This document shows positions 38,814 through 47,664 of a DNA stretch of 64,000 nucleotides, piece after piece (the stretch's first letter is position 1; each line of letters opens with the position of its first letter). The stretch comes from Candidatus Aalborgicola bjergmarkensis (lineage in GTDB: Bacteria > Pseudomonadota > Gammaproteobacteria > Burkholderiales > Burkholderiaceae_C), in the NCBI GenBank assembly GCA_016708725.1, contig JADJFE010000014.1, positions 1-64,000 on the forward strand, given 5' to 3'. Both the position numbers and the translations under genes were made by a program. The notes beneath the pieces are model-generated. The model searched no databases and was not told where the DNA came from. It saw only the letters and a program-made list of their open reading frames with translations.

Positions 38814-39704
38814 TGCATGCAACACCTCATGGTGCTGCTGGCGCTGTTACCCACCTCCGCCTGGGCGAATTCCTTGCGCTATTGCGATGCAGTCGCAACG
38901 GCAAACGCCGCAACGCAAAGCCGTTTACTGGGTGTGGCTGCCATCGTCAAGGCCGAACTGGAGCGCTCGGGCCAGGGCGTGGCGCTGATTGCCCGCTCGG
39001 GCCTGGCCTTGCAGCACTTTCACCAGCGCTACTCGCACGCCGGTGTGAGCCTCAAGGCCAGCGCCAATACACCCTGGTCGGTGCGGCAACTGTACTATGC
39101 ATGCGACGAACAACGCCCGCACATCTTCGACCAGGGGTTGTCGGGATTTGTGCTCGGCGCCAGCGACGTGTCCGAGGGCTATATCTCCCTGGTCTTCCTG
39201 CCAGCCGATGCTGCTGCGACACTGGAGCGCGCCGCCCTGGACAACGCGCTGAGCTTGCAGCTGCTGGCAGACACGTACAGCGCCAATGCCTACCCGTTCA
39301 GCCCCCGCTACCAGAACTGCAACCAATGGGTGGCCGAGCTTCTGGCCAGCGCCTGGGGAGCAGCACCGGGCAACGCGCCACGCGGCCACGCGCAGCAGTG
39401 GTTGCTGGAAAACGGCTTTCTGCCCACGGTATTTCACCTGGGGTCACGGCCCATGGTCTGGCTGGCGCGCCAGATTCGCTGGCTGCACACCGACGACCAC
39501 CCCGAAGAAGACCTGGATGCGGCCCGGTTCAAAGTCAGCATGCCGCAATCCATCGAAGCCTTCGTGCGCGCCCGGCTGCCCCAGGCCACACATGTCGAGC
39601 TGTGCTACACCAGACGGCAGCTTGTCGTGCGGCGTGGCTGGGAGCCGATTGCCGATGGCTGCATCCCTGGTAGCGGTGATGTGCTGATCAACCTGGATGA
39701 TTGA
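38814..39704 (+). CDS. DUF2145 exported protein
   Basis: 296 residues from ATG 38814, giving a clean signal peptide (MQHLMVLLALLPTSAWA). An earlier in-frame ATG at 38760 would overlap the divergent helicase start. The mature protein carries NSLRYCDAVATANAATQSRL, then HFHQRYSHAGVSLK, later YQNCNQWVAELLASAW, the blocks I associate with DUF2145. YSHAG and QNCNQW give a His and a Cys in positions suggestive of an NlpC/P60 or YiiX-like cysteine peptidase fold. Biochemical role not established. Confidence 0.75.
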   Translation, partial: CMQHLMVLLALLPTSAWANSLRYCDAVATANAATQSRLLGVAAIVKAELERSGQGVALIARSGLALQHFHQRYSHAGVSLKASANTPWSVRQLYYACDEQRPHIFDQGLSGFVLGASDVSEGYISLVFLPADAAATLERAALDNALSLQLLADTYSANAYPFSPRYQNCNQWVAELLASAWGAAPGNAPRGHAQQWLLENGFLPTVFHLGSRPMVWLARQIRWLHTDDHPEEDLDAARFKVSMPQSIEAFVRARLPQATHVELCYTRRQLVVRRGWEPIADGCIPGSGDVLINLDD

Positions 39705-39714
39705 TACAAGTCAA
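39701..39714 (+). promoter_or_regulatory. FNR/ANR-like box upstream of the universal stress gene
   Basis: TTGATACAAGTCAA fits TTGAT-N4-ATCAA with one mismatch. It is centred about 60 bases before the usp start codon and overlaps the stop of the DUF2145 gene. Oxygen-responsive control of universal stress genes by FNR-type regulators is common in proteobacteria. Confidence 0.5.
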
Positions 39715-39767
39715 GGTAATAATGCGCACCAGGCATTAGTGTTAACGTCTACACACAAGGAACAACG

Positions 39768-40211
39768 ATGTACCAACGCATCCTCGTAGCAACCGACGGC
39801 TCGGAACTTTCGGCCAGGGCTGTCGCCAGCGCCATTGACCTAGCCGCCTTGACAAAGGCGGAACTGATTGCCTTGAAAGTGGTGCCGCTGTATCCCCAAA
39901 GCTATTTTGAAGGCGGCATTGCGCTACGCCCCGACGAAATCCAGCGTGTGGAACAGGAGTGGGCGGAAGCCGGACAGGTGATCGTGGATGCCGTGGCCCA
40001 GGCCGCCCTGGCCAAGGGCGTGCGCACCAAGGCGCTGACGGTCAAGTCGGACGTGGTATCCGATGCCATACTGGACGTGGTGAAAAACCAGCACTGCGAC
40101 CTGGTCGTCATGGCCTCACATGGCCGCCGTGGCATCCGCCGCTTGCTGCTGGGCAGCGAAACGCAACAGGTGCTCACCCACGGCAACGTGCCAGTTCTGG
40201 TGCTCAAATAA
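39768..40211 (+). CDS. Universal stress protein (UspA family)
   Basis: 147 residues, the family length. ILVATDGSELSARAVASAIDLA opens the fold, and the C-terminal GRRGIRRLLLGSETQQVLTHG matches the ATP-binding motif G-x2-G-x9-G-S/T of ATP-binding Usp proteins. AAGGAACAAC precedes the start. Probably induced under low oxygen or stress through the FNR-like box. Confidence 0.95.
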   Translation: MYQRILVATDGSELSARAVASAIDLAALTKAELIALKVVPLYPQSYFEGGIALRPDEIQRVEQEWAEAGQVIVDAVAQAALAKGVRTKALTVKSDVVSDAILDVVKNQHCDLVVMASHGRRGIRRLLLGSETQQVLTHGNVPVLVLK

Positions 40212-40275
40212 GGCATCCATAAGGTATCAATGCGGAGGCAACATGAAAGTACCTGCGGTTCGCACGTCTACTCTC

Positions 40276-40323
40276 CAATTGATAGCTGCCCCCGCTCGCC
40301 CCATAATGGATACAGCCAGATTC
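40276..40323 (+). repeat. Dispersed palindromic repeat, copy 7
   Basis: CCAATTGATAGCTGCCCCCG, then CTCGCCCCATAATGGATACAG, then CCAGATT. It lies downstream of usp and faces copy 8 about 100 bases away. Confidence 0.7.
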
Positions 40324-40422
40324 CATCACCATTTTTGCCCATTTTGACCCATCATTCCGCCTTTTTTGCCCACCCGACGTCCGGTGGCGGGTGGTGTATG
40401 GCAGTTTTTTTGTGCCAATCGG

Positions 40423-40470
40423 CTTGAAATCCTTACAGGACAAGCGGGAACAGCTATCAAATCAGGAGAA
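40423..40470 (-). repeat. Dispersed palindromic repeat, copy 8
   Basis: On the minus strand: CTGATTTGATAGCTGTTCCC, then GCTTGTCCTGTAAGGATTTC. It is inverted relative to copy 7, so the pair could fold into a long stem. Confidence 0.65.
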
Positions 40471-40653
40471 TAAGAACCCAGGATAATTCCGACAACCCCG
40501 GATGGGCGCACAGGCTACTCTTGATCGGTTCTTGACCTGTCAATAGGTTTTTATACAACACGGCTGGCCGTCCCCTATGCGATTTGACTTGCATCTTTTT
40601 TTGATTCGCATACATTCGGCCATCCACTGGGGCTAAATCAACTGGGTGCATAT

Positions 40654-41796
40654 ATGGTAAATCTTGACAAATTATTGTGTAGTGTGTTGGTTGTTGGAGG
40701 AGTCGGTGTGGCATCCGCACAAGGTGTCGAAGGCGAAGCCGGCATGTTCCGGTTCAGTGGCTTCGGCACGCTTGGCGTATCGCAATCTGACAATGCCGAC
40801 GCAGACTTCAGCAGCACCGTTTTCCACCCCAACGGCGCTGGACACACGCGCAGCTGGAGTGCCGATGTGGATTCCAAAATTGGTCTGCAGTTGAATGCTG
40901 ATTTCTCACGGGACTGGTCGGGTGTCATCCAGTTGATCTCCCAGCAGGGCTACAACAATTCCTACACCCCCGCCATCGAGTGGGCCAATGTGTCCTACAA
41001 AGTTACTCCCAACCTGGTTTTGCGTGGCGGGCGCACCGTGTGGCCGCTGCTGCTGCGCTCCGAGACCCAGAGCATTGGCTACGGCAACCCCTTTGTCCGC
41101 AACAGCACCGAGCTGCTGGCGAACATGCCCAATACCTACAGCGACGGCTTTGATCTGACCTACCAGTTCCCCGTGGGCACGGCGGCCAACAGCGTGCAAG
41201 TGCTCTACGGCAAGAGCGATGTGAACTACCCAGGTTCGGCACCGCTGCTCGGGCAGAACTTTCTTCGTCTGAAAGATATTACCGGCATCTCCGATGTGCT
41301 GGAGTTAGGCGATCTCAAAGTGCATACGGCCTACATGGATCTGAAATACGACTGGTTGTACTTTGATTTCTTGCTCAACGATGTTATTTACAAAACCTGG
41401 TCGGTTGGCTTTAATTACGACCCAGGCGCCTGGTTCGTAACGGCGGACTATATGCGAGCGCTCGACAAGTCCTACGGTGACTTCACCGCGCTGACAGCCG
41501 GCGCCGGTTACCGCATAGGAGACTTTACGCCTTACATCCAGTACTCCAGCCTCACCCAGGATACCCTGGGCGATCTGGGTTCGTTCGGCACCTACCCTGG
41601 AGACAAGCAAACCGTCACGGCGGTGGGTTTGCGCTGGGATTTCAAGAAGAATGCGGATTTCAAAATCCAGTATGAACGGGTGCGCTCGGGCGCCATTTCG
41701 CAAATATTTCCGAGTTCCCTGACCAATTGGCAGCCCAATTTCCTGAACAATTCCAACGCAAATGTGCTGAGCGCTGTAGTTGATTTTGTTTTTTGA
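40654..41796 (+). CDS. Outer-membrane porin-like protein
   Basis: 380 residues. A signal peptide (about 1-23) is followed by alternating hydrophobic strands, many Tyr/Gly/Asp turns and a C-terminal Phe (VVDFVF), the outer-membrane beta-barrel signature. SGFGTLGVSQSDN and SADVDSKIGLQLNADFSRDW resemble gram-negative porins of the DcaP/OprO-like type. It is the first gene of an apparent three-gene operon with a small periplasmic protein (9 nt) and a CheA-like kinase, suggesting uptake plus sensing of a shared solute. Confidence 0.8.
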   Translation: MVNLDKLLCSVLVVGGVGVASAQGVEGEAGMFRFSGFGTLGVSQSDNADADFSSTVFHPNGAGHTRSWSADVDSKIGLQLNADFSRDWSGVIQLISQQGYNNSYTPAIEWANVSYKVTPNLVLRGGRTVWPLLLRSETQSIGYGNPFVRNSTELLANMPNTYSDGFDLTYQFPVGTAANSVQVLYGKSDVNYPGSAPLLGQNFLRLKDITGISDVLELGDLKVHTAYMDLKYDWLYFDFLLNDVIYKTWSVGFNYDPGAWFVTADYMRALDKSYGDFTALTAGAGYRIGDFTPYIQYSSLTQDTLGDLGSFGTYPGDKQTVTAVGLRWDFKKNADFKIQYERVRSGAISQIFPSSLTNWQPNFLNNSNANVLSAVVDFVF

Positions 41797-41805
41797 GGTA
41801 CGAAC

Positions 41806-42228
41806 ATGAAAACTCAAAAATATATCGCAGCTGGGCTCCTGGGCATGGTTTGCACGCTTGCACATGCGGAGTTCGTGGTGGTCGTGAGTGCCAAGAGTCC
41901 GGTGACGGCGCTGACGGCAGAACAGGCGGCCCAAATCTTTCTCGGCAAAGTGTCGGTTTTTCCCGGCGGGGAACCTTCCATTCCGGTGGATCAGCCCGAG
42001 GGGGCAGCGATTCGCAACGAGTTCTACGAAAAACTGACCAACAAGACGCCCAAGCAAATTCTGGCTTACCGTGCGAACATGGTTTTTTCGGGCAAGGGAA
42101 GAGCACCCAAAGAACTTTCCAGCAGCCAGGAAGTCAAAAAGATTGTTGTTGATAATCTCAATGTGGTGGGGTACATGGAAAAATCTTTGGTGGACAACTC
42201 GGTTCGCGTCGTTTTGACCCAACCCTGA
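41806..42228 (+). CDS. Small periplasmic PstS-like binding protein
   Basis: 140 residues. Signal peptide MKTQKYIAAGLLGMVCTLAHA. The mature part (SAKSPVTALTAEQAAQIFLGK, then GEPSIPVDQPEG, and VVDNLNVVGYMEKSLVDNSV) resembles a half-size phosphate-binding (PstS-like) domain, in which the Gln/Phe-rich loop and the GY segment surround the ligand. It is much shorter than PstS (about 320), so it may bind solute as one lobe or act as a sensor adaptor. It is 9 nt from the porin stop and 9 nt before the kinase. Confidence 0.7.
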   Translation: MKTQKYIAAGLLGMVCTLAHAEFVVVVSAKSPVTALTAEQAAQIFLGKVSVFPGGEPSIPVDQPEGAAIRNEFYEKLTNKTPKQILAYRANMVFSGKGRAPKELSSSQEVKKIVVDNLNVVGYMEKSLVDNSVRVVLTQP

Positions 42229-42237
42229 ACGCGCGGT

Positions 42238-44445
42238 ATGGGCAATTCAAATCCGATGCGCAAGATTCTGGCGATCATTGGGGTGGCCATCGTCGTGTTT
42301 CTCGCCTTCACCACCTACAGCGTGCAAAAGTCGATTCAGAGCAGCGCGCAACTGGCTGACATCAAGGACTTGTATTTTCCAGTGCTGGAGCGGGTAGACG
42401 CCAACATTGTGCGCCTTGACAAGATGGCGGAGAACTATCTGCAGTCGGTCATGATGGGCGAAAAAGACCTGCTCGATCAGGCGGGCGAGATACAGGCACA
42501 GGCAGACAAGTCATTTGAGGAGATGGCCCGTCTGTATCCGGCACAAGCCGACAAGATAAGCGCGCTGCGCAGTGCCTTTCGCCGCTACAAGGAAACAGCA
42601 ACGGGCATTTCGCTGGATTTGCTCGACAGGAAATCCGTGGATATGACGGAGCGCACCGCACAGATGGCCCAGTCACTGGCGGACCTCAGACAAAGCGTCA
42701 AGGACTTTCGGGAACTGAGTTACAGCAATTTTGTGCAGACCCTGAACGACACCCAGCATTCCGTTTCAGTCAATCTCTACATGGGTCTGGCACTGGGATT
42801 GATGAATCTTTGCTTCATGGGGGTGCTGGTGTATTTCATGCGCAATAACGTCAGGATGCTCGGCGTCATCGCGCTTCAAAATGCCACCCTGGAACAGCGG
42901 GTCACGGAACGCACGGCGCAGCTGACCCAAAAGACCAATGACATCAATGCCATGCTGCAAAACATGAAGCTTGGGGTTTGCACGGTGGTGCCGGGTAGCC
43001 GCATCCACCCGGAGTACTCGGACTACATGCGGACCATTTTTGGCATCAACGAATTCACTGGCAGAGAGGTTGGCGAGGCCTTGTTGGGCAATTCCAGGCT
43101 TGGGGTGGACACCAAGGATCAGATCACGGTGGCACTGGCGGCGATTGTGGGCGAAGAGTCCATGATGTTTGCGTTCAACAGCCACCTGCTGGCCCGGGAA
43201 ATGGTCATTGAAGACCCCAACGGCGTGGTCAAGGTCTTGCAAATGGACTGGAGTCCCATCATCAACGATGCGGATACCGTGGAAAAAGTCTTGCTGATCG
43301 TCCAGGATGTGACCCAGTTGCGTGCGCTGGAGCTGGCATCGGCCCATCAGAAGAAAGAACTGGATACGATTGCGCAAATCATCAAGATTTCCATTGGCAA
43401 ATTCAATGACTTCATTGCGTCTGCCAAGCAATATGCTGCGGACAACCGCGAACTGATCACCCAGGCCAAGGGCAAAGACCCGGAGATTGTGGCCGCCTTG
43501 TTCCGCAATATGCATACCATCAAGGGCAACGCACGCACTTATGAGCTGGATATCATCACCGATGCCGCGCATGCCGCAGAGCAGGACTACGATCTCTTGC
43601 GCAAAGATCCGACAGCCGAGTGGAATGCTGCCCGGCTGCTGGAGGGCCTCGACGCAGTGGAGGCCGCTATTGACCGGTATATTGATGTCAACGAAAACAA
43701 GTTGGGCCGCAAAGGACGCGCTTCCGACTTGCTCACAACGCGCGGTGCATTTATTTCCAACGAAGAGATTGCCGATCTCAAGGCGGCTGCCACGGCTTTG
43801 GCTTCGCAGGATTCCGGCCCCCAGGCACAGCAGCTCCTGCAATCTATTGGCCAACTGGGCTTTATTCCATTGCAGCGCCTGGTATCGGGTGCGGTGGACT
43901 CCCTCTCGTCACTGGCCAAGGAGCTGGGAAAACCCACTCCCGCAGTGGACATTGTCAATGGCGAAATTGCGTTTAACAACCTGTTTGCCGAAGCGCTCAA
44001 AAGCTCGTTCATGCATATTGTTCGCAATGCCATGGACCATGGCATCGAAGCACCCGAAGTCCGATTGGCGGCCAATAAGCCCGCGCAGGGAAGGCTGCGT
44101 TTTGCGTGCGAGAAAACACCCACGGGCGCCGAGTTGCATATCAGCGATGACGGGCGCGGTCTTGCATTGCACAAGTTGTATGAAAAAGGCCTGTCCAGTG
44201 GCCTGTTCAAGCCCGACGCACAACCGAGCCCCCAGGACGTTGCCGATCTCATTTTCCAATCCGGCCTGTCAACGGCGGAGCAGGTGTCCATGGTCTCCGG
44301 ACGGGGCGTTGGCATGGATGCCGTGCGCGCATTTCTCCACAAGCAAGAGGCCGACGTGCGCGTCGTGCTGGACAAGGCCGGACCAGCCCTGGGTTTCACT
44401 GCGTTCAAGTTTGTCATCAGTTTGCCCGAGTCAGCCTACAGATAG
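42238..44445 (+). CDS. CheA-like membrane histidine kinase with Hpt domain
   Basis: 735 residues. Membrane helices near 10-28 and 181-201 enclose a roughly 150-residue helical periplasmic sensor. A coiled coil (about 215-240) and a PAS-like region (about 240-360) follow. The Hpt motif NMHTIKGNAR gives phospho-acceptor His426. The C-terminus has a CheA-type ATPase: N box HIVRNAMDHGIE, then DDGRGLAL, then GRGVGMDAVR. No receiver domain or response regulator is encoded nearby, so the partner is elsewhere. Overlap with the porin and PstS-like genes in one operon suggests it senses the solute they handle. Confidence 0.8.
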   Translation: MGNSNPMRKILAIIGVAIVVFLAFTTYSVQKSIQSSAQLADIKDLYFPVLERVDANIVRLDKMAENYLQSVMMGEKDLLDQAGEIQAQADKSFEEMARLYPAQADKISALRSAFRRYKETATGISLDLLDRKSVDMTERTAQMAQSLADLRQSVKDFRELSYSNFVQTLNDTQHSVSVNLYMGLALGLMNLCFMGVLVYFMRNNVRMLGVIALQNATLEQRVTERTAQLTQKTNDINAMLQNMKLGVCTVVPGSRIHPEYSDYMRTIFGINEFTGREVGEALLGNSRLGVDTKDQITVALAAIVGEESMMFAFNSHLLAREMVIEDPNGVVKVLQMDWSPIINDADTVEKVLLIVQDVTQLRALELASAHQKKELDTIAQIIKISIGKFNDFIASAKQYAADNRELITQAKGKDPEIVAALFRNMHTIKGNARTYELDIITDAAHAAEQDYDLLRKDPTAEWNAARLLEGLDAVEAAIDRYIDVNENKLGRKGRASDLLTTRGAFISNEEIADLKAAATALASQDSGPQAQQLLQSIGQLGFIPLQRLVSGAVDSLSSLAKELGKPTPAVDIVNGEIAFNNLFAEALKSSFMHIVRNAMDHGIEAPEVRLAANKPAQGRLRFACEKTPTGAELHISDDGRGLALHKLYEKGLSSGLFKPDAQPSPQDVADLIFQSGLSTAEQVSMVSGRGVGMDAVRAFLHKQEADVRVVLDKAGPALGFTAFKFVISLPESAYR

Positions 44446-44465
44446 TGCATGGCTAATCGCAATCG

Positions 44466-45071
44466 CTAATCGTTGGGGTCCAGCGGGGGCAGATCGCAAA
44501 AAATGTCCGCCACAGCAATAACCAGGTCGGCAAAAGCCAGGGGCGAACAAACGTCTTCCATGCCAAACACCAGCGGCTTGCCATACGCCTTGTTGTCCAG
44601 ACGGTAGATGCTCACCGCGCGGTCACTCGGATGCACCAGCCAGTATTCTGCAACGCCATGCCGTTCGTATAGCGCGCGCTTGGTGCGCTGGTCGTGTACC
44701 GCCGTGCTGGGCGACAAGACCTCGATCACCCAATCCGGCGCACCCAGGCAGCCATGGTTGTCCTTGAGCTTATCCGGGTCACACACCAGGCTGATGTCCG
44801 GCTGCACCACTGTGTCAACCTCGTGATTCGCCGCTCCGGCACGGGGCAGGCGCACGTCGAACGGGGCGACGAAGGGGCGGCAGGATTTGCCACGGAAATA
44901 CTGGTGAATTCTGGAAAACAACTCGCCGACGATCAATTGGTGAAAATTGCTGGGCGCCGGGCTCATGGCATACGCCTGCCCCTCAATCATCTCCCAGCGC
45001 TCCCCCGCAGGCCAGCCCAGGTAGTCGGCATAGGTGAAACCCGATGCATGATGGCGCAGCGCTTGTCCCAT
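44466..45071 (-). CDS. Uma2-family PD-(D/E)xK nuclease-like protein
   Basis: 201 residues, the family length. The Uma2 pattern is clear: RWEMIEGQAYAMSPAPSNFHQ, then VQPDISLVCDPDKL (Asp), then WVIEVLSPST (Glu) and RALYERHGVAEYWLVHP, giving a PD-(D/E)xK-type active site. Uma2 proteins are widespread and mostly uncharacterised. Single gene convergent with the kinase; no toxin, antitoxin or mobile gene is adjacent. Confidence 0.85.
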   Translation of the reverse strand: MGQALRHHASGFTYADYLGWPAGERWEMIEGQAYAMSPAPSNFHQLIVGELFSRIHQYFRGKSCRPFVAPFDVRLPRAGAANHEVDTVVQPDISLVCDPDKLKDNHGCLGAPDWVIEVLSPSTAVHDQRTKRALYERHGVAEYWLVHPSDRAVSIYRLDNKAYGKPLVFGMEDVCSPLAFADLVIAVADIFCDLPPLDPND

Positions 45072-45103
45072 GGTGCAATATCCTCGATAAGGTATTTGTT
45101 CGC

Positions 45104-46561
45104 TTATGGTCGCACGATCACAGCCTCCAGCCTGAGTCCCTGGATGGTTTCCACCGCATCCTGCACACCTTCCTGGCTGATGAAGGGGCCGACACGCACA
45201 CGGGTCATTGTCCCCTTGGTTTCGGATTTGAACTCCTTGAGCTGCACCTCCAGATTGGCTGCGCGCAAGCGTTCCGCTACGCTGCGAGCATTCTCGGAGA
45301 CAGAAAACAAGCCCACATTCACAAAATAACCCTTGTCCCTGGCTGCTGCGCTTTTCACGGGTTCACGGGTAGCCGCAGTAGCCGCGCTGGCCGCGCTAGC
45401 CGTGGTGGCCGCCGGTTTCACAGGCGGTTTGGGCGCAGGTTTAGGCGCAGGTTTTGGCGTGAGTACGGCCCGTTTTTCATTGCTCGCGGCGGGCTTGGAC
45501 GCAGCCTCGCTGGCCTTGGGTTTGGGCGCGACAGGTGCAGCAGATGCGCTAGACGCAACATTCCCTGGCTTTTTTGCCATGACAACTGCGGCAGCAGAGG
45601 CAACTGGTTTTGGCACTGCTGCAACAGGCACAGGCATTAACGCCACCGGCGCGGTGGAGGCCGGGGCAACCGGGGGAGCGGATACGGGCGCGGCAATCTG
45701 GGATGCAACCTGGGCGACGGCAGATGCCACGGAGACTGGCGCCGTCGCAGGCAAGGCCGGTGCGGTGGCCACGACCGTGGCGCTGGATGCGGCACTGCTT
45801 GCCGGAGGCGCGGGCGGAGGTGGTGCGACCGATGCCGGTGCCGATGCAGGCGCCGAAGTTGCAGTTGCTGCTGCAGTTACTGCAGTTACTGCGGCTGTTG
45901 TTGCTGTTGCGGGCAGCGGGTGTTTGCTGGCGGTGATTCCCAGCGCCGGGGTTTCCTGGGTCACGCTTCCTGACTCCAGTGCCCCCTGGGGCATGGCGTC
46001 CACGTTGGAGAACAGCGCAAATTGCACGTACAGGAACACCGCCAGAATCAGTAATACGGCATTGGCACCAGCCTGGATCATGGCGCGTCGGTGGGTGCTG
46101 GCCTGGGCCGTGAGTTCGGCGCAGGCATCGGCTATCTTGGCATTCGCCGCCAAAGCCCGCTCCATGCGTTTGCGGCATTGGGTGTGCAGCAGCACATTGC
46201 CAAAGAGTCCTGGCAGAACAAAGGCCAGCACCCCAAAACCCAGCAGCAAGGCCATTTGCAAGGTGTTGGAAAAATGCAGCACCAGACGGCCAATACCCAA
46301 TATCAACACGAAAACGCCCGCCACAATGCCGGCGTAGGCCAGGGCCGCACCCCAGAGTTGGCGAAACATCAGCCAGTTCAACGTCAGCAGACTTGCAGCC
46401 GTGTTCCAGGTGATGCTGGCACGGTCAGCCGCTTCAAAGCGTGTAAAAAGTGGCAGGTAGTACGCATTACCGACCGGGCCAATGGCGGCACGGTACAGCG
46501 TCGTGGTGACGTCTTCCTGGGGCGATACGGGGGGCGGGAGAGAATCGGTGGTAGTAGGCAT
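45104..46561 (-). CDS. Membrane protein with SPOR domain
   Basis: 485 residues. An N-terminal region with three membrane helices (around residues 70-95, 105-125 and 168-185) resembles DUF2628. It is followed by a very long Ala/Pro/Val-rich linker (about 210-400) and a C-terminal SPOR domain (GYFVNVGLFSVSENARSVAERLRAANLEVQLKEF, then TRVRVGPFISQEGVQDAVE). SPOR domains bind denuded peptidoglycan at division sites. The next gene on this strand (upstream) is a lytic transglycosylase, consistent with a cell-wall role. The low-complexity linker is likely to vary in length. Confidence 0.85.
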   Translation of the reverse strand: MPTTTDSLPPPVSPQEDVTTTLYRAAIGPVGNAYYLPLFTRFEAADRASITWNTAASLLTLNWLMFRQLWGAALAYAGIVAGVFVLILGIGRLVLHFSNTLQMALLLGFGVLAFVLPGLFGNVLLHTQCRKRMERALAANAKIADACAELTAQASTHRRAMIQAGANAVLLILAVFLYVQFALFSNVDAMPQGALESGSVTQETPALGITASKHPLPATATTAAVTAVTAAATATSAPASAPASVAPPPPAPPASSAASSATVVATAPALPATAPVSVASAVAQVASQIAAPVSAPPVAPASTAPVALMPVPVAAVPKPVASAAAVVMAKKPGNVASSASAAPVAPKPKASEAASKPAASNEKRAVLTPKPAPKPAPKPPVKPAATTASAASAATAATREPVKSAAARDKGYFVNVGLFSVSENARSVAERLRAANLEVQLKEFKSETKGTMTRVRVGPFISQEGVQDAVETIQGLRLEAVIVRP

Positions 46562-46581
46562 GGTTTACACGGTGTAGATGT

Positions 46582-47664
46582 TTATTGTTGCATGGCCGCA
46601 GCCACTGCATTCCCAAGTTCAATCACGGCCAGTGCGTAATAGCTGCTCCAGTTGTAACGGGTGATAGCGTAAAAATTATCGGTTCCAGCCAGATACTGGG
46701 GCGCAGCTTTCCCGTTGTGCAATTCGACCAGGGCCAGCAAACCGGGGTGCTGCAGGGCTGCCGCGTCGAGTTCCGCGCCCAGGGCGACAAAATTGGCTGG
46801 TGTAAAGGTTGGAACAATGTCTGGTGCCAGCAATGCCAACTTTTCGAACCCTTGCGCGACCAACCGGACCGGGTAGTGCGTTGGCATGTCGCGCTGCCAG
46901 TTGAACGCCTTGAAGTAATTGGCGACAGAGCCGATCACATCCACCGGGCTGTGAAACAGATCAACGTGGCCATCGCCATCAAAATCAACACCATACTTAT
47001 CCCAGTTCGACGGCATGAATTGCGGCATGCCCAGAGCACCTGCGTAGCTGCCGCGCAGCGCCAGCGGATCGGTATGGGTGCGCTGCGTCAGGCGCAAAAA
47101 TGCCTCTAGTTCCGAGCGGAAGAAAGCGCTGCGCTGCGCTGCACGTGGATGTGCAGCAGGGAAGTCAAAGGCCAGCGTGCACAGGGCATCCATGACGCGG
47201 TAACTGCCGGATTGCGATCCGTAGATGGATTCGACGCCAACGATGCCAACAATGATGGCCGCCGGAACGCCGCTCTCCTGCTCGGCGCGCGCCAGCGCTG
47301 CACGGTTGTCACTCCAGAATCTGACGCCCGCGCGAATGCGGATCGGCTCAATAAACCGGCTGCGGTACGCCGCCCAGTTCTTTGCCGTACCGTGTGATGG
47401 TGGCAAGACGGCCTGCGCAATGGCAGGCACGTAGCGCGCCTGGGCAAGCGCATGGTGCACCCACTGGGGGTCGAGCTCCAGGCGCTGGGCGAGCTCCTGC
47501 GCCTGCTGCATCACATCCGCACGGGTGGCGTACAACGCACCGACAGCAGCGCGTTTGTGCTTGCGGCCTTTTTGCCCTGCTACGCTTATGGATAGAGCGA
47601 GGGTGGCTATCAAGAAAATAGCAAACCGAAAAATGGAACGGCAAAGGAAAGTGCCGGGCATCAC
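46582..47664 (-). CDS. mltB: Lytic murein transglycosylase B
   Basis: 360 residues, the MltB length. Catalytic Glu in GIVGVESIYGSQSG. Later come GALGMPQFMPSNWDKYGVDFDGDGHVDLF (EF-hand-like loop) and SPVDVIGSVANYFKAFNW, the family signatures. The N-terminus (CRSIFRFAIFLIATLALSISVAGQ) is a signal peptide, and its code contains a dispersed repeat copy (47569-47622). The start overlaps the trpF stop by 4 nt (ATGA). It cleaves peptidoglycan with 1,6-anhydro product formation. Confidence 0.93.
   Translation of the reverse strand: MMPGTFLCRSIFRFAIFLIATLALSISVAGQKGRKHKRAAVGALYATRADVMQQAQELAQRLELDPQWVHHALAQARYVPAIAQAVLPPSHGTAKNWAAYRSRFIEPIRIRAGVRFWSDNRAALARAEQESGVPAAIIVGIVGVESIYGSQSGSYRVMDALCTLAFDFPAAHPRAAQRSAFFRSELEAFLRLTQRTHTDPLALRGSYAGALGMPQFMPSNWDKYGVDFDGDGHVDLFHSPVDVIGSVANYFKAFNWQRDMPTHYPVRLVAQGFEKLALLAPDIVPTFTPANFVALGAELDAAALQHPGLLALVELHNGKAAPQYLAGTDNFYAITRYNWSSYYALAVIELGNAVAAAMQQ
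47569..47622 (-). repeat. Dispersed palindromic repeat, copy 9, inside the mltB signal peptide
   Basis: On the minus strand: ATTTTCTTGATAGCCACCCT, then CGCTCTATCCATAAGCGTAG, then CAGGGC. It encodes the hydrophobic segment FLIATLALSISVAGQ of the signal peptide. Confidence 0.65.

Larger units (their letters stand above)
40212..40653. promoter_or_regulatory. Gene-free 442-base region before the porin gene
   Basis: It holds two copies of the dispersed repeat in opposite orientation (40276-40323 and 40423-40470). Between them is a strong hairpin, CCACCCG (40370-40376) with CGGGTGG (40388-40394), and a run of seven T at 40405-40411, possibly a usp terminator. Near the porin, TTGACT at about 40585 could be a -35 box. 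No ORF here is convincing. Confidence 0.5.
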
